Source of the DNA: Streptomyces durmitorensis
GTDB lineage: Bacteria > Actinomycetota > Actinomycetes > Streptomycetales > Streptomycetaceae
Length of the DNA: 64,000 bases
Reading direction: 5' to 3'
NCBI RefSeq assembly: GCF_023498005.1
Contig: NZ_CP097289.1
Location: forward strand, 8,928,001 to 8,992,000
This document shows, in pieces, positions 28,293 through 39,326 of the stretch. Every line of letters starts with the position of its first letter. The first letter of the stretch is position 1. The position numbers and the translations under genes were made by a program. The notes under the pieces are model-generated. The model had not been told where the DNA came from, made no database searches, and was given only the letters and a program-made list of their open reading frames with translations.

Positions 28293-29921
28293 TCACGTCT
28301 GGATCTGGCCGGCGATCTGCTGAAGCTTGATGACCACGAACTCGGCCGGCTTCAACGGCGCGAATCCGATGAGGATGTTCACGACACCCCGGTCGATGTC
28401 GTTCTGGGTCGTGGTCTGGCTGTCGCACTTCACGAAGTACGCCTTCGCCGGGGTGTTCCCCTGGAACGCGCCCTGCACGAAGAGGTCGTGCATGAAGGCG
28501 CCGAGGTTCAGCCGGATCTGGGCCCAGAGGGGCTCGTCGTTGGGTTCGAAGACGACCCACTGAGTTCCCCGGAAGAGGCTCTCCTCGATGTAGAGGGCCA
28601 GCCGTCGTACGGGGATGTACTTCCACTCGGAGGCGAGTTGGTCGTTTCCCTGCAGGGTCCTCGCGCCCCAGATCACGCGCCCGGCGGGAGGCCTGTCGCG
28701 CAGGCAGTTGACGCCGAGCGGATTGAGTTGACCATTCTCCTGGTCATTGATCAGAACGGAGAGCTCGGGCACGCCGACCAGCGTGGCCTCGAGCCCGGCG
28801 GGCGCCTTCCACACGCCTCGCTGGGTGTCGGTCCGGGCAAAGATCCCCGCGACCGCGCCGCACGGCACGAAGTCCGCCAACTGGCCGCCGCGCAGCGGAT
28901 GGGGCTGGCGCAGACGCGGAAAGAACAACGCCGCGTTCTTGCTGCTCGTCCCGACGCTGGTCACGCCGTCCCGCGCCTCGTCCTTGGTGCTCCACGCGGA
29001 GGGCGGATCGACCAGGAGCATCGCGCGGCGGCGCTCGCAGTACTGGGCGGCGACCGTGACGAGGCTGGGGTCGACGTCGTCGGTGGCTGTGTAGCCCGGA
29101 ATGCACAGAAGATTGAAGAGGTCGACTTTGGCGAGGGCGTAGAGGCCCTGCTTTCCGTTCTCGAACCCTGCCCCGATGAAGCTGTCCTGCACCAACGGGT
29201 CGCCGTCGCTCCCCTTGTCTGCGTCGGCTGCGAGACCCACGGACCGGGGATCATCGTCGGACCCGAACGGCGGCTTCGCAAGCGCAGCCTTGGCGGGCTT
29301 GCTCACCGCGTCGTCGGCGTCGAGGGCTTTCGCCTCGAGGTCCGCGTCGCTCTCCTTGGGGACACCGGGCGGCAGCGGCATGACGACGCGCGCAAGGACC
29401 GAGCCGTTCTCCAGCGCGCGGTCCACCTTGGCCGGGCTCTCCGCGACGGTGACATTGCGGAAGATCTCCTGGACGCCGGTGGCCGTGTCTTGGAGCGTCA
29501 GATTGAACAGATCCGCTTTGGCCAGCCCATAGCTCTTGGCCACATCCTCGGACACGTCGTGATCGACGCGGGCCCGCAGTTCATTCCCCCAAGCACCTTC
29601 GTACGCAGCCTCAAGCTTGAACGCGTCGGGCAGCGTCAGCCGGGTCTTCTTGGCGCCCTCGTGCACCCGGACAACGACGGCCTGGCTCCCGCCATTGAGA
29701 AAGAAGTCCCGCACGGCGAACCCCAGCGAGCTCTTCCCCCAGAGCCCTCCATAGATCCGCTCGAAGTCCCCGAACCCGTTGATCGTCCGCGGATCGTCGA
29801 TGGGCCCACGAGGAGCCCTCCCGATGAACGCGGTGATGGACGTCGCCACACCGACGATGGTCCGGACTCCGCTGGGGATCTCTTCTACGTAGACCCCGGG
29901 ATATGTCAGCGCACTGGGCAC
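28293..29921 (-). CDS. eCIS contractile sheath protein
   Basis: The protein has 542 residues. The N terminus (ALTYPGVYVEEIPSG, VATSITAFIGRA) and the C-terminal handshake region (ALYIEESLFRGTQWVVFEPNDE split, then FAPLKPAEFVVIKLQQIAGQ) are typical of eCIS sheaths. The open frame has GTG at 29930 and GTG at 29921. I chose 29921 because AGGAG lies eight bases before it, whereas it directly abuts the first GTG. Only one sheath gene is present. Confidence 0.96.
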   Translation of the reverse strand: MPSALTYPGVYVEEIPSGVRTIVGVATSITAFIGRAPRGPIDDPRTINGFGDFERIYGGLWGKSSLGFAVRDFFLNGGSQAVVVRVHEGAKKTRLTLPDAFKLEAAYEGAWGNELRARVDHDVSEDVAKSYGLAKADLFNLTLQDTATGVQEIFRNVTVAESPAKVDRALENGSVLARVVMPLPPGVPKESDADLEAKALDADDAVSKPAKAALAKPPFGSDDDPRSVGLAADADKGSDGDPLVQDSFIGAGFENGKQGLYALAKVDLFNLLCIPGYTATDDVDPSLVTVAAQYCERRRAMLLVDPPSAWSTKDEARDGVTSVGTSSKNAALFFPRLRQPHPLRGGQLADFVPCGAVAGIFARTDTQRGVWKAPAGLEATLVGVPELSVLINDQENGQLNPLGVNCLRDRPPAGRVIWGARTLQGNDQLASEWKYIPVRRLALYIEESLFRGTQWVVFEPNDEPLWAQIRLNLGAFMHDLFVQGAFQGNTPAKAYFVKCDSQTTTQNDIDRGVVNILIGFAPLKPAEFVVIKLQQIAGQIQT

Positions 29922-32003
29922 GGTGGGCACTCCTCTCGGTGGTACACCGGGGATGATGGTTCCCGTGCCGCATCACTCGCCCGTCACCCCATCGTCACCA
30001 GCCCTGGAAGCTCGCGTCGGTTCAGAGTTTTCGGATCACGGTCACGTTCTCCGGGGGTACCCATCGAACCATCCCGAAGTTCGGATACCTATCTAATTGC
30101 CTGTAATTGTCATGTGTTGCCGGAGCGGTGGAAAATGCTGTCACAGTCTGCTCGTCGGCCGGGAATGCGCAAATGGCTGCGGCATCCCCAGGGATGATTG
30201 GGTCGAGGTTGACTGCGGGAACTGCTTCTCCGGTGGCGACCGTTCGATCCTCTACTGGAATGGACACTTCGTGCAAACTTCCTGCGAAGAATTGAATGGT
30301 GCTCGGCACGCTGAGCAGGAAGAATCTCAATGCTGTCTCTCGGTGTGAACTCAGACTTGTTATGCCTTCGTCATCGAAGCCTGTGACTCCGCCCCAATTC
30401 ACATCTTGCAGAATGGGCGTTCCGGCAGTGAAGGTAGCCAATGCGAACTTGTCGAATGGTGTGCGGTATGACGAAATCTCCGCTGGTTGCGGCGGAGGGA
30501 TCCACAATTCCTGAGTGGTGACCTCTCGGCCGGGGGTCCGGTTGCGCCATCGGTCAACATTGCGCCATTGGATGCGCGCTTCATCGAGAGATATCCCGGA
30601 TCCCATCTCGATGTGTGTCAACCCCATAGGGGGGACCAGTGGGCTGTCCGGCACGGGCTGGAATCGGGCGAAGAACAACACGAGGAGTACGCCGTGCGAC
30701 GGGTGCTGAAGCTGTGTCGCTGCGATGCGCGGCTGTAGCAGGTCGAGAGCCGCCTGTACGCGTTCTGCCTCTATGGCGTCATTGACCGCCTTGAGTATCC
30801 AGTTGAGCCCTTGAAGGGCGACGACTGCGCCTTGTGCAATGGCGGTTCCTCGTGGTGACGGCCCGAAGACCATCGGTGGAGTCATGTCGGGCGAGCCCAC
30901 CAAGGCCCGGGTTGAGCCTTGTTCCGCGCGAGGCCCTGTCGCGTCCGTGAAGCGCCCTTGGGGCGTGGGTATCGCCTTTGGCGTGACTGCGGAGCCCCCA
31001 CCCTTAGCCGATGGCATGGGTCCGTTGCTGGTCCCGCCGGAGTCGTTTCCTGTCCCGCCTTGTCTGCGGACGACCCCCGACATCGAGATGTCGATGGGGG
31101 CAAGTCCCATGAGCTGCCGAGCGACACGGTAGTCCTTTGCTCCTGAGCCTCCGGAGCCGAGTGCACTCTCAGTTGCGACCTTCACTCCGAAACGCTGTTC
31201 CACCGCCTTTCCGTTCCGGGCGAAAACCTTGTCGACACTCCAGATTTCTCCCCGGCCGGCCCGTGCTGCTGCGACGAGTTGCAGGTCGAGCTCCGACGTG
31301 ACCGGTCGGGGGCTGTCGTTCTCGAGTCGCCGGTCCACCGTTTGCGACAGAGGTGGGTAGGTGGCCTCCACGCGCAGGCCCTGCTTTGAGAGCTCTTCGA
31401 TCATCAACCTGTTGGCCACCGACGTCCGTGGAAGTTCTGGCTTTTCCACCAGTTCATGATATGTCCATCGCGCGAGTCGCACGTCAGCCGTGGACAGGAG
31501 GCCTCTCAAGGTCCTTGCTACATTTTCGTTTCCTCGCTTCAGCTCCTCCTCTATCAGGTTTCCGTCGAGGTAGATCACCCTTGCGTTCGGTGTGCGAAGT
31601 TCGGATCCCTGGTCGTCGTCTTGGGACTGACGGTGAATTCGATGTGAAGCACCGGGAGATATCCGCAGCGGGATGTTGTCGTGTATTCGATAGGCGTTGC
31701 TCGCTGCTTCCCTCTCCAGTGGATCGCTCGGCTGGGCGATCTCGGGTTCTGTCTGACCTGGATGCGCCTGGATTGTGTGCGTGAGCTCATGTGCCAGGAC
31801 TCTGCTTCCCGCGGGTGTGGACGGGGCGAACTGGCCGGCGCCGAAGACAATGTGGTTACCGACAGTGAACGCAGCCGCGCCGATGGACCTGGCGGATGCC
31901 GCGGCCGTCGCATCGGTGTGCACTCGCACGTGGCTGAAGTCCCAGGCAAAGCGCTGAGACATCTGCTGGCGATCCGTCGAGGGCAGTGGTTGGCCGGGCC
32001 TCG

Positions 32004-34066
<2,063 letters not shown>

Positions 34067-34070
<4 letters not shown>

Positions 34071-35311
34071 GGGACGGTGACCCGTGGCGCGGCGTAGAGT
34101 CGGTCCTGATCTATCGTCAGAACACTCTCGGCTCCATCCACTTGGACGCGTACCAGATACTCTCCCGCCTCGAGATCCGCCTTCCGGACGGCGACGGACG
34201 CGTCGGAGTCCGCCGGATCCTCTCCGCCGTACGGCAGCGCGAAGGTGTACGCGCGGGGGGACGTGGCCCCGTGGCCGTTGAGCAGGACGACGACGCGCTG
34301 GCGGTGGCCGACCTTCGGCAGGAGCGGCACGGTGATGTCCACGGTGCCGCTCGCGCCGGGCGCCGTCGTCACAGGTCCTGGACCGACGACCGGTCGTACG
34401 ACGACGGGCACGACGTTGGACTCGATCGCGCGCGGATGCAGGATCTGCAGCCCGTGCACACCGGCGCGCAGGTCGGCGGGCAGCGTGAACGTGAGGCTGG
34501 TGTCCGCCACTTGGCCGTCCGGGACCTTGTCCTCGACGCCGCCGATCCGGAAGCGCGTGATGGAGTTCCGCAAGCCGGTGCCCTCGACGCGGAGGGGCGT
34601 GCCCGCGGTGATCGGGTCGTCCGCCCCTGAGTCGGCGATGGCACGGGCGACCTGTGGGCCGCGGCCCAGGGGAGCGACGTCGATGGTGCGGGAGTGCACG
34701 GGGAGTGCCACGTGGCGAGGAACGTCGCTCGTCAGCAGGACGACGCTGCCCTGATAGGTCACCGAGAGCCGGTAGGGGACCTCGAAGAACGTCGACCAAA
34801 GCTTGGACAGCTCCTCGAAGTTGAGCGGAAGCATGGTGAAGCGCACCACGTCCACCTGGTCGGCGAGGTCGGCGAACCGCAGATACGGCTGGGGTACAGG
34901 AGCGGCCAGAGCGTGCGCGATGGCGTCGCGCACGACCTCCCGGGTGAGAACGGGCCGCGCGTTGAGGGTGCTGACCGCGGTGCCCAGCAGCCGCTGGGGT
35001 TCGAGCTCGGCCTCGTTGCCGGAGAAGGACAGTAAGTAATGGAGGTCCAATGCTTGTTGAGGGGGCGTCAGAGCGGTGCCGTCGGACCGTCGCGTCGGCA
35101 GGTCGTCGCCGCGCCAGGCCGGGTTGGGCGTCACCTGGTACAGGAATACGTTGATGCCGCGGGCGTTCGCTCCCGTGGCAGCGTCCATGTCCGGCCGCAG
35201 CGTGGACACTTTCACATTGGGCACCTCGCCGGGCCCCTGGTTCCCGAGCGCCTCACCGAGCACATGAGCGAGCGTGGCGGTGACCGCGGCCACGGCCAGG
35301 GCGTTGCTCAT
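34067..35311 (-). CDS. eCIS DUF4255 (Pvc16/Afp16-like) tube/sheath terminator
   Basis: The protein has 414 residues. The N-terminal DUF4255 region reads GINVFLYQVTPNPAWRGDDLP, DLHYLLSFSG and LEPQRLLG, and it continues through FTMLPLNFEELSKLWSTFF. Afp16-type proteins cap the end of the particle and set its length. The C-terminal half carries two beta-sandwich (IPT/Ig-like) regions (AGTPLRVEGTGL, then FTLPADLRAGVHGL), longer than the minimal family. It is the first gene of the operon. Confidence 0.93.
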
Positions 35312-35369
35312 GATGGTGTGCCCCTCTCGCGTAGCCTCTGCCGGTCGCTTGCCGGTGGGACGCCCTCAG

Positions 35370-35400
35370 CGTCACCGGGGCGCGTCACCCGCACGTCACC
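35370..35400 (-). promoter_or_regulatory. Three CGTCACC direct repeats upstream of the eCIS operon
   Basis: CGTCACC occurs at 35370-35376, 35383-35389 and 35394-35400, with starts 13 and 11 bases apart, roughly one helical turn. It lies 59-89 bases upstream of the first eCIS gene, where an activator or repressor would bind. Heptamer direct repeats at 11-base spacing are used by SARP and PhoP regulators in Streptomyces. This sequence is close to, but not the same as, the PHO-box unit GTTCACC. Confidence 0.4.
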
Positions 35401-35501
35401 GCCCTGATGGCCCCGCACGCAAGCAGCCCCTCACGCGGCCCGCGCCTGCCGCAGCATCGAGCACCTGCTCCCGCACCTGACCCGGACCTTGCCCGTGTCC
35501 A

Positions 35502-35636
35502 TCAGACAGGCGGGGCCATCAGCGGCCCGACCACGATCTCCCGTTTGAGGATCTTGCCGGTCGCCCCTTTCGGGAGTGCGTCGACGCAGCGCACGATCCG
35601 CGGGTACTTGTAGGCGGCCACCCACGGTGGAAGGTT
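35502..35636 (-). pseudogene. C-terminal remnant of an AMP-forming acyl-CoA synthetase
   Basis: About 45 residues survive, containing AAYKYPR and LPKGATGKILKREI, the A10 motif with its catalytic lysine. The rest of the roughly 500-residue adenylate-forming enzyme is absent. Upstream sequence in the same frame has no similarity to the family. It is a broken tail lying just beyond the eCIS operon promoter. Confidence 0.8.
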
Positions 35637-35827
35637 CAGGTGTTGTCGGGGCGGGTGGAGTGGCCCTGGTCCAGCAGCTCGCGCACGATACGGCGCCACC
35701 GGCGGGAGTCCTCGGTGCAGCAGCGGTCTGCGCCGTCAGGGTCCCACTTCTCGAGTCCCCGGAGCTGTCTCCGGAGGTGCACGGTCACCGCCACCGTGGT
35801 TCCGGTGTCCGCGGCACGTTCACTCAT
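35636..35827 (-). CDS. Small hypothetical protein
   Basis: An ATG at 35825-35827 follows GAGG at five bases and opens 63 codons. The product is charged, with two adjacent Cys (CCTEDS) and no signal peptide or membrane segment. I do not recognise it. It sits between two pseudogene fragments, so it may itself be a remnant or spurious. Confidence 0.4.
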   Translation of the reverse strand: MSERAADTGTTVAVTVHLRRQLRGLEKWDPDGADRCCTEDSRRWRRIVRELLDQGHSTRPDNT

Positions 35828-36039
35828 TGCACCCTCGTCGCTCTCCGCCGCATGCCCTCAGCACGGGCCGGCCGGACACATGACGCTGAATGCGGCAGAT
35901 GGACACGCTACCGGGAGTGCCGAATCCGCCTGGAGATCACTTCCTATGTTGCTGGCAACGCCGCTCGGTGCCCCGGTCAGGGCCGCACCCGCCCTGTCCT
36001 GAACGAGACCCGCACCCACTGCGCCCGAAACTCGTCCTG

Positions 36040-36753
36040 CCAGCCGAGTACGACGCGGTCGCCGGGATGCGCATCGCCCTGTGCCTCCGCCTGGGCGCCT
36101 ACGACGTCCAGGCGGAGATCGAGGCCAACACCCGCGCCGTCGCCCGTGCCCTCACCGACGCGGGCGCGATCGTCGAGGAGATCGAACTCCCGTGGACCAA
36201 GGACGACCTCCTCACCAGTGCCGCCGCACACTTCTCCACCATCTTCGGCGCCCTCGTCCGCGAGATCGAAGCCGAGCACCGCGACCGGATGTCGCCGTAC
36301 GCAGCCGCCTTCGCCGACACCATGGCTGTCGCGCGTGAGCAGGTCAGCTACCTCGACGGCCTGCGCGTGGAGACCCGGCTGCAGCGCGAACTGGCCGAGG
36401 CGATCGCTCCCTTCGACGCCCTGATCTGCCCGACCACGGCCGTACCGGGGCTGCCCGCAGGGGACGATCTCCTGGGCCGCGTGGTGGTGAACGGCGAGGA
36501 CCACGGTGAGCCCCTGTGGGCGGCGATGACCCTGCCGTTCAACATCAGCAACCGCTGCCCGGTCCTCAACGTGCCCAGCGGCCGATCGAGTTGGGGCCTG
36601 CCGACTGGCGTCCAGATCGTCGGCCACACCTACGACGACCCGACCGCCTTCCGCATCGGCAAGGCCCTGGAACAGCTCCGCCCCTGGGCCTACACCCCGA
36701 ACCACCGGCCGACCGTCCAGCCGAAGCCTCTCGTGCAGTCGGCCACTGACTGA
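36040..36753 (+). pseudogene. C-terminal half of an amidase-signature enzyme
   Basis: The frame holds about 237 residues matching the C-terminal half of GatA-like amidases: GMRIALCLRLG, AGAIVEEIELPW, then a LICPTTAVPGLPA region and NVPSGRSSWGLPTGVQIVG. The N-terminal half with the Lys, cis-Ser and Ser catalytic residues is missing. The open frame begins at 35890 with unrelated sequence. It has probably lost function. Confidence 0.85.
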
Positions 36754-36797
36754 TCGTCGGTCCGTCCTGACCAGGCACTGATCCATGTGAGGCTCTA

Positions 36798-36817
36798 GAA
36801 GAAACCCAAGCTTCTTC
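36798..36817. terminator. Short hairpin after the amidase remnant
   Basis: GAAGAA (36798-36803) and TTCTTC (36812-36817) form a perfect 6-bp stem around an 8-base loop, 45 bases after the amidase stop. It may be the old terminator of that gene. Confidence 0.35.
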
Positions 36818-36957
36818 GGGCTGTATGAAACCAGCAGGTTCTTCGTCTGCTACGCGTGGAAGGCCGGTCACTGGACCGCAACTGGCCCGGTGCTTGGATC
36901 CACAGGCGGGCATTGAGGACTTGGTTGGCGACGTGATGGTGGATCTACCCTCGGGCC

Positions 36958-37056
36958 GCGATGGGGCATGCGATCGGGTTGTGGTGGAACTTCATCGGGC
37001 GGTCCAACGAGGACATCGCCCAGGCCCGTTCGGGACTGGATGGAAAGGTCACCTGC
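36958..37056 (+). pseudogene. Scrap of a pirin-family protein
   Basis: In one frame the sequence reads HAIGLWWNFIGRSNEDIAQAR, close to the WWNF-GRS-EEI-AR block in the C-terminal part of pirins, and then hits a stop codon. Stops also lie shortly upstream. About 30 residues are recognisable. It fits the run of broken genes here. Confidence 0.45.
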
Positions 37057-37468
37057 GGGTAGCGCTGGGTGGGCGATCGCGCTCGGCGAGGGGCTTCGGG
37101 GGCGCGCAGCACATCGCGGCCGTTTGGCGGGAGCCGACAACTGCGACGGCGGCGTTGCAGCACTCGGCTCACTCGCAGACCAGGACACGCCACACAAGCC
37201 CCAGCGCGCCAATCCGAGTGGACCACGCTGCGGCAGCGTTGCTGGTCCTCGCGCCCGGATGTTCGGCTGTGGAATCCTCGTTGCAAGATCACCGACGAGG
37301 CAGCTGCTGTCAGGGACTGCCTGGCCGGAGCGGACAGGTCGGGCGGTACTCATGCCACCTTCTCGATCATCGGCCAAAGCAGCGGACGCTGTGCCGCCAA
37401 CATCGCCCCGCCCGGCATCGACCCGCGCGCACTCGCCAGCCAGGTGTGGGCCCGGATCCGCGGGTGGG
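37057..37468. other. Stretch without a convincing gene
   Basis: All long open frames here lack family similarity and good starts. One frame near 37300-37480 reads as protein-like (ITDEAAAVRDCLAG, IDPRALASQVWARIRGW) and may be another decayed gene, but I cannot assign it. Confidence 0.4.
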
Positions 37469-38197
37469 CTACTGCAGTTCGGGCCGCGCGACCGCGGACG
37501 AGAGATAGGTGTGGCGGGCGGCGATCCGGCGGCCGGTGAGCCGGGTGGGGGTGATCGCGATCCAGAGGTCGCGGTCGCCCCCCGCCCACGGCAGCGATTG
37601 AGCCCTCTCGTTCAGCAGACGCACCTGGACGGGGTCTGTGACCGCACGTGCCGTGCCTGACAGCAGGACGCTCCACGCCTGGCTGAGGGCGTCGTCCATG
37701 CGGTCCACCTCGAAAGCGACCCGGTTTCCCGCGGCGGACGCGGGAAGAGCGTTCGGGGCAGTCCGGTAAGCGACGGCATCCTCCGACAGGATGTAGTTGA
37801 CCGGCAGGATGACGGGCCCGTCGGGCGTGGACAATCCCACTCGCCCGATGCCGTGCGTGCCTAGCAGCCGATGGCACTCCCCGACACCCAGTTCGGTGAA
37901 CTGCGGACGGTAGGGCGCTGTTGCGGTGCCGGGTGGGAGGTCTGCCGTGCCGCCTGCCAGTTCGGCAACCGTCGTCTCCAGCGCGTTGGCGAGGCTGGTC
38001 AGGAAGCCGATACCCGGTGACGTGACGGACTGTTCCTCCACGTATCTGATGTAGCCGGGCACCGAGCCACATCGCTCCGCCACGTCCTGGCGGGACAGAC
38101 CGAGTTGCTCTCGACGCCACGACACGCGTCGGCCCATGTCACCCTGTCGGTGGCGGGACGCGGGGGCGGTGGGGCCGGGCGCTGAGGTGGGGGACAT
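37469..38197 (-). CDS. XRE-type HTH fused to FMN-binding split-barrel (pyridoxamine oxidase-like) domain
   Basis: The protein has 242 residues. Residues 18-75 form an XRE helix-turn-helix (RREQLGLSRQDVAERCG, then GYIRYVEEQ). Residues 95-225 form a pyridoxamine-phosphate-oxidase-like split barrel (GRVGLSTPDGPVILPVNYIL, then VAFEVDRMDD and AWSVLLSGTARAV). Such fusions occur in actinobacterial redox-stress regions and may sense flavin or F420 state while binding DNA. Start ATG 38195-38197 is fixed by AGGAGG at 38205-38210, seven bases upstream. The upstream in-frame extension to 38239 was rejected. Confidence 0.9.
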   Translation of the reverse strand: MSPTSAPGPTAPASRHRQGDMGRRVSWRREQLGLSRQDVAERCGSVPGYIRYVEEQSVTSPGIGFLTSLANALETTVAELAGGTADLPPGTATAPYRPQFTELGVGECHRLLGTHGIGRVGLSTPDGPVILPVNYILSEDAVAYRTAPNALPASAAGNRVAFEVDRMDDALSQAWSVLLSGTARAVTDPVQVRLLNERAQSLPWAGGDRDLWIAITPTRLTGRRIAARHTYLSSAVARPELQ

Positions 38198-38294
38198 GGG
38201 AGAGCCTCCTGTCGTCGGCCGGAGGGTCTGCTCCGGCAAGGGAGCGGAGTTCGCGTCGGCGTCGGCCGTGCGGGTGCGCGGCGGTCGCGCTTGG

Positions 38295-39161
38295 TCAGGC
38301 GTGGGGCACCACGGCCACCGCGGTCACCGAGTGGTGCAGCACCGCGTGCGTGACGGAGCCGATGTGCGCGCCGACGTTCGCCCGGTGCCCCATGCGGCCC
38401 ACGACGAGGAGACCGGCATCGCGCGACGCCTCCACGAGGTCGCGCGCGGGATGACCGAGCCGGCACCGCTCGGTGACGGCGACGGTGGGGAACTTCTCCC
38501 GCCAGGGCGCCAGAATCTCCTCGAGGACCTCGCCCCTCACCGTGGCCAGTTCGGACTGGGCCGACAGCATTGCGCCCGTCGGATCGCCGCCGTACAAGGG
38601 GGGTAGCTGCCAACTGTGCAACGCCCGCAGCGTGACCCCGTGCCGTTCGGCGTGGGCGAAGGCGAATTCCAGCACGGCGTCCGACGGCTGTGCGGTGTCC
38701 AGGCCCACCACGACATCGCCGGACGGCAGCCACTCCCGCGCGGACGACGTGTCCTCGGCCCGCACGAGGACGACCGGGGTGGTGCTGCGGGCCATGACCG
38801 CCAGCGACACGGAGCCGAGGAGGAAGCCCGCCAGTCGGCCAAGACCCCGTGAACCGAGCACCAGAAGTTCCTGGTCCTTCGCCGTGCAGAGGATTTCGGC
38901 GGGCCTGCCGAGCACGTCGTCGGTTGCCACATCGAGGTCCGGGTGCCGTATCCGGAGGGACTCGGCCGCCGACTGCGCTCCGCCGTCAGGCCAGAGTGAT
39001 CTCTTGGCACCGGCGAACGTCGCGCGCACCCCGGGGGACGGGTCCCGGACGTGAAGCAGCCGAAGCGGTAGTCGTCGCCGCGAAGCCTCACCGGCGGCCC
39101 ACTCCGCGGCCGCCAGACTCTCGCGTGAACCATCGATGCCTGCGATCACGGTGCGGGACAT
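38295..39161 (-). CDS. Tandem universal stress protein (UspA family)
   Basis: The protein has 288 residues with two Usp domains. The first starts VIAGIDGSRESLAAAEWA and has the ATP-loop GSRGLGRLAGFLLGSVS. The second starts VVVGLDTAQPSDAVLEFAF and ends GRMGHRANVGAHIGSVTHAV. AGGAGG lies five bases before ATG 39159-39161. A GGGCC-N4-GTCCC site lies 69-82 bases upstream of the start. Such double-Usp proteins are typical members of DosR/OsdR-controlled stress regions. Confidence 0.95.
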   Translation of the reverse strand: MSRTVIAGIDGSRESLAAAEWAAGEASRRRLPLRLLHVRDPSPGVRATFAGAKRSLWPDGGAQSAAESLRIRHPDLDVATDDVLGRPAEILCTAKDQELLVLGSRGLGRLAGFLLGSVSLAVMARSTTPVVLVRAEDTSSAREWLPSGDVVVGLDTAQPSDAVLEFAFAHAERHGVTLRALHSWQLPPLYGGDPTGAMLSAQSELATVRGEVLEEILAPWREKFPTVAVTERCRLGHPARDLVEASRDAGLLVVGRMGHRANVGAHIGSVTHAVLHHSVTAVAVVPHA

Positions 39162-39229
39162 TGGAGCCTCCTGAGCTGGCCGTCTTCGGGATGTCCCCAC
39201 TCTCCCCGCGTCATGGGAGCGCGCAGCAG

Positions 39230-39243
39230 GGGCCGTTGGTCCC
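39230..39243. promoter_or_regulatory. DevR/OsdR-like box upstream of a universal stress gene
   Basis: GGGCC-GTTG-GTCCC matches the 5-4-5 layout of the mycobacterial DosR box (GGGAC-N4-GTCCC) at nine of ten arm positions. It lies 69 bases before the stress-protein start. Two further sites of the same form are found at 44659 and 60581. Confidence 0.6.
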
Positions 39244-39256
39244 TCACCGTCTCCAA

Positions 39257-39292
39257 CCGGCCCCGGCCCCGGCCCCGGCCCCGGCCCCGGCC
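39257..39292. repeat. GGCCCC hexanucleotide tandem repeat
   Basis: Six uninterrupted copies of a CCGGCC/GGCCCC hexamer lie in the gap between the GH65 gene stop and the stress-protein gene. The run is strongly self-complementary and could act as a terminator or be slippage-prone. Confidence 0.9.
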
Positions 39293-39326
39293 GTCGACGT
39301 GGGCCGGGTCCGGTCGAAGGCGTGCT

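Noticed and set aside
36945..37539. Several overlapping open frames of 100-170 codons
   Set aside because: None has a credible start or motif. The pirin scrap with stops on both sides shows decayed DNA.
39257..39292. GGCCCC run as a CRISPR-like or functional array
   Set aside because: The unit is six bases without spacers. It is a simple tandem repeat.
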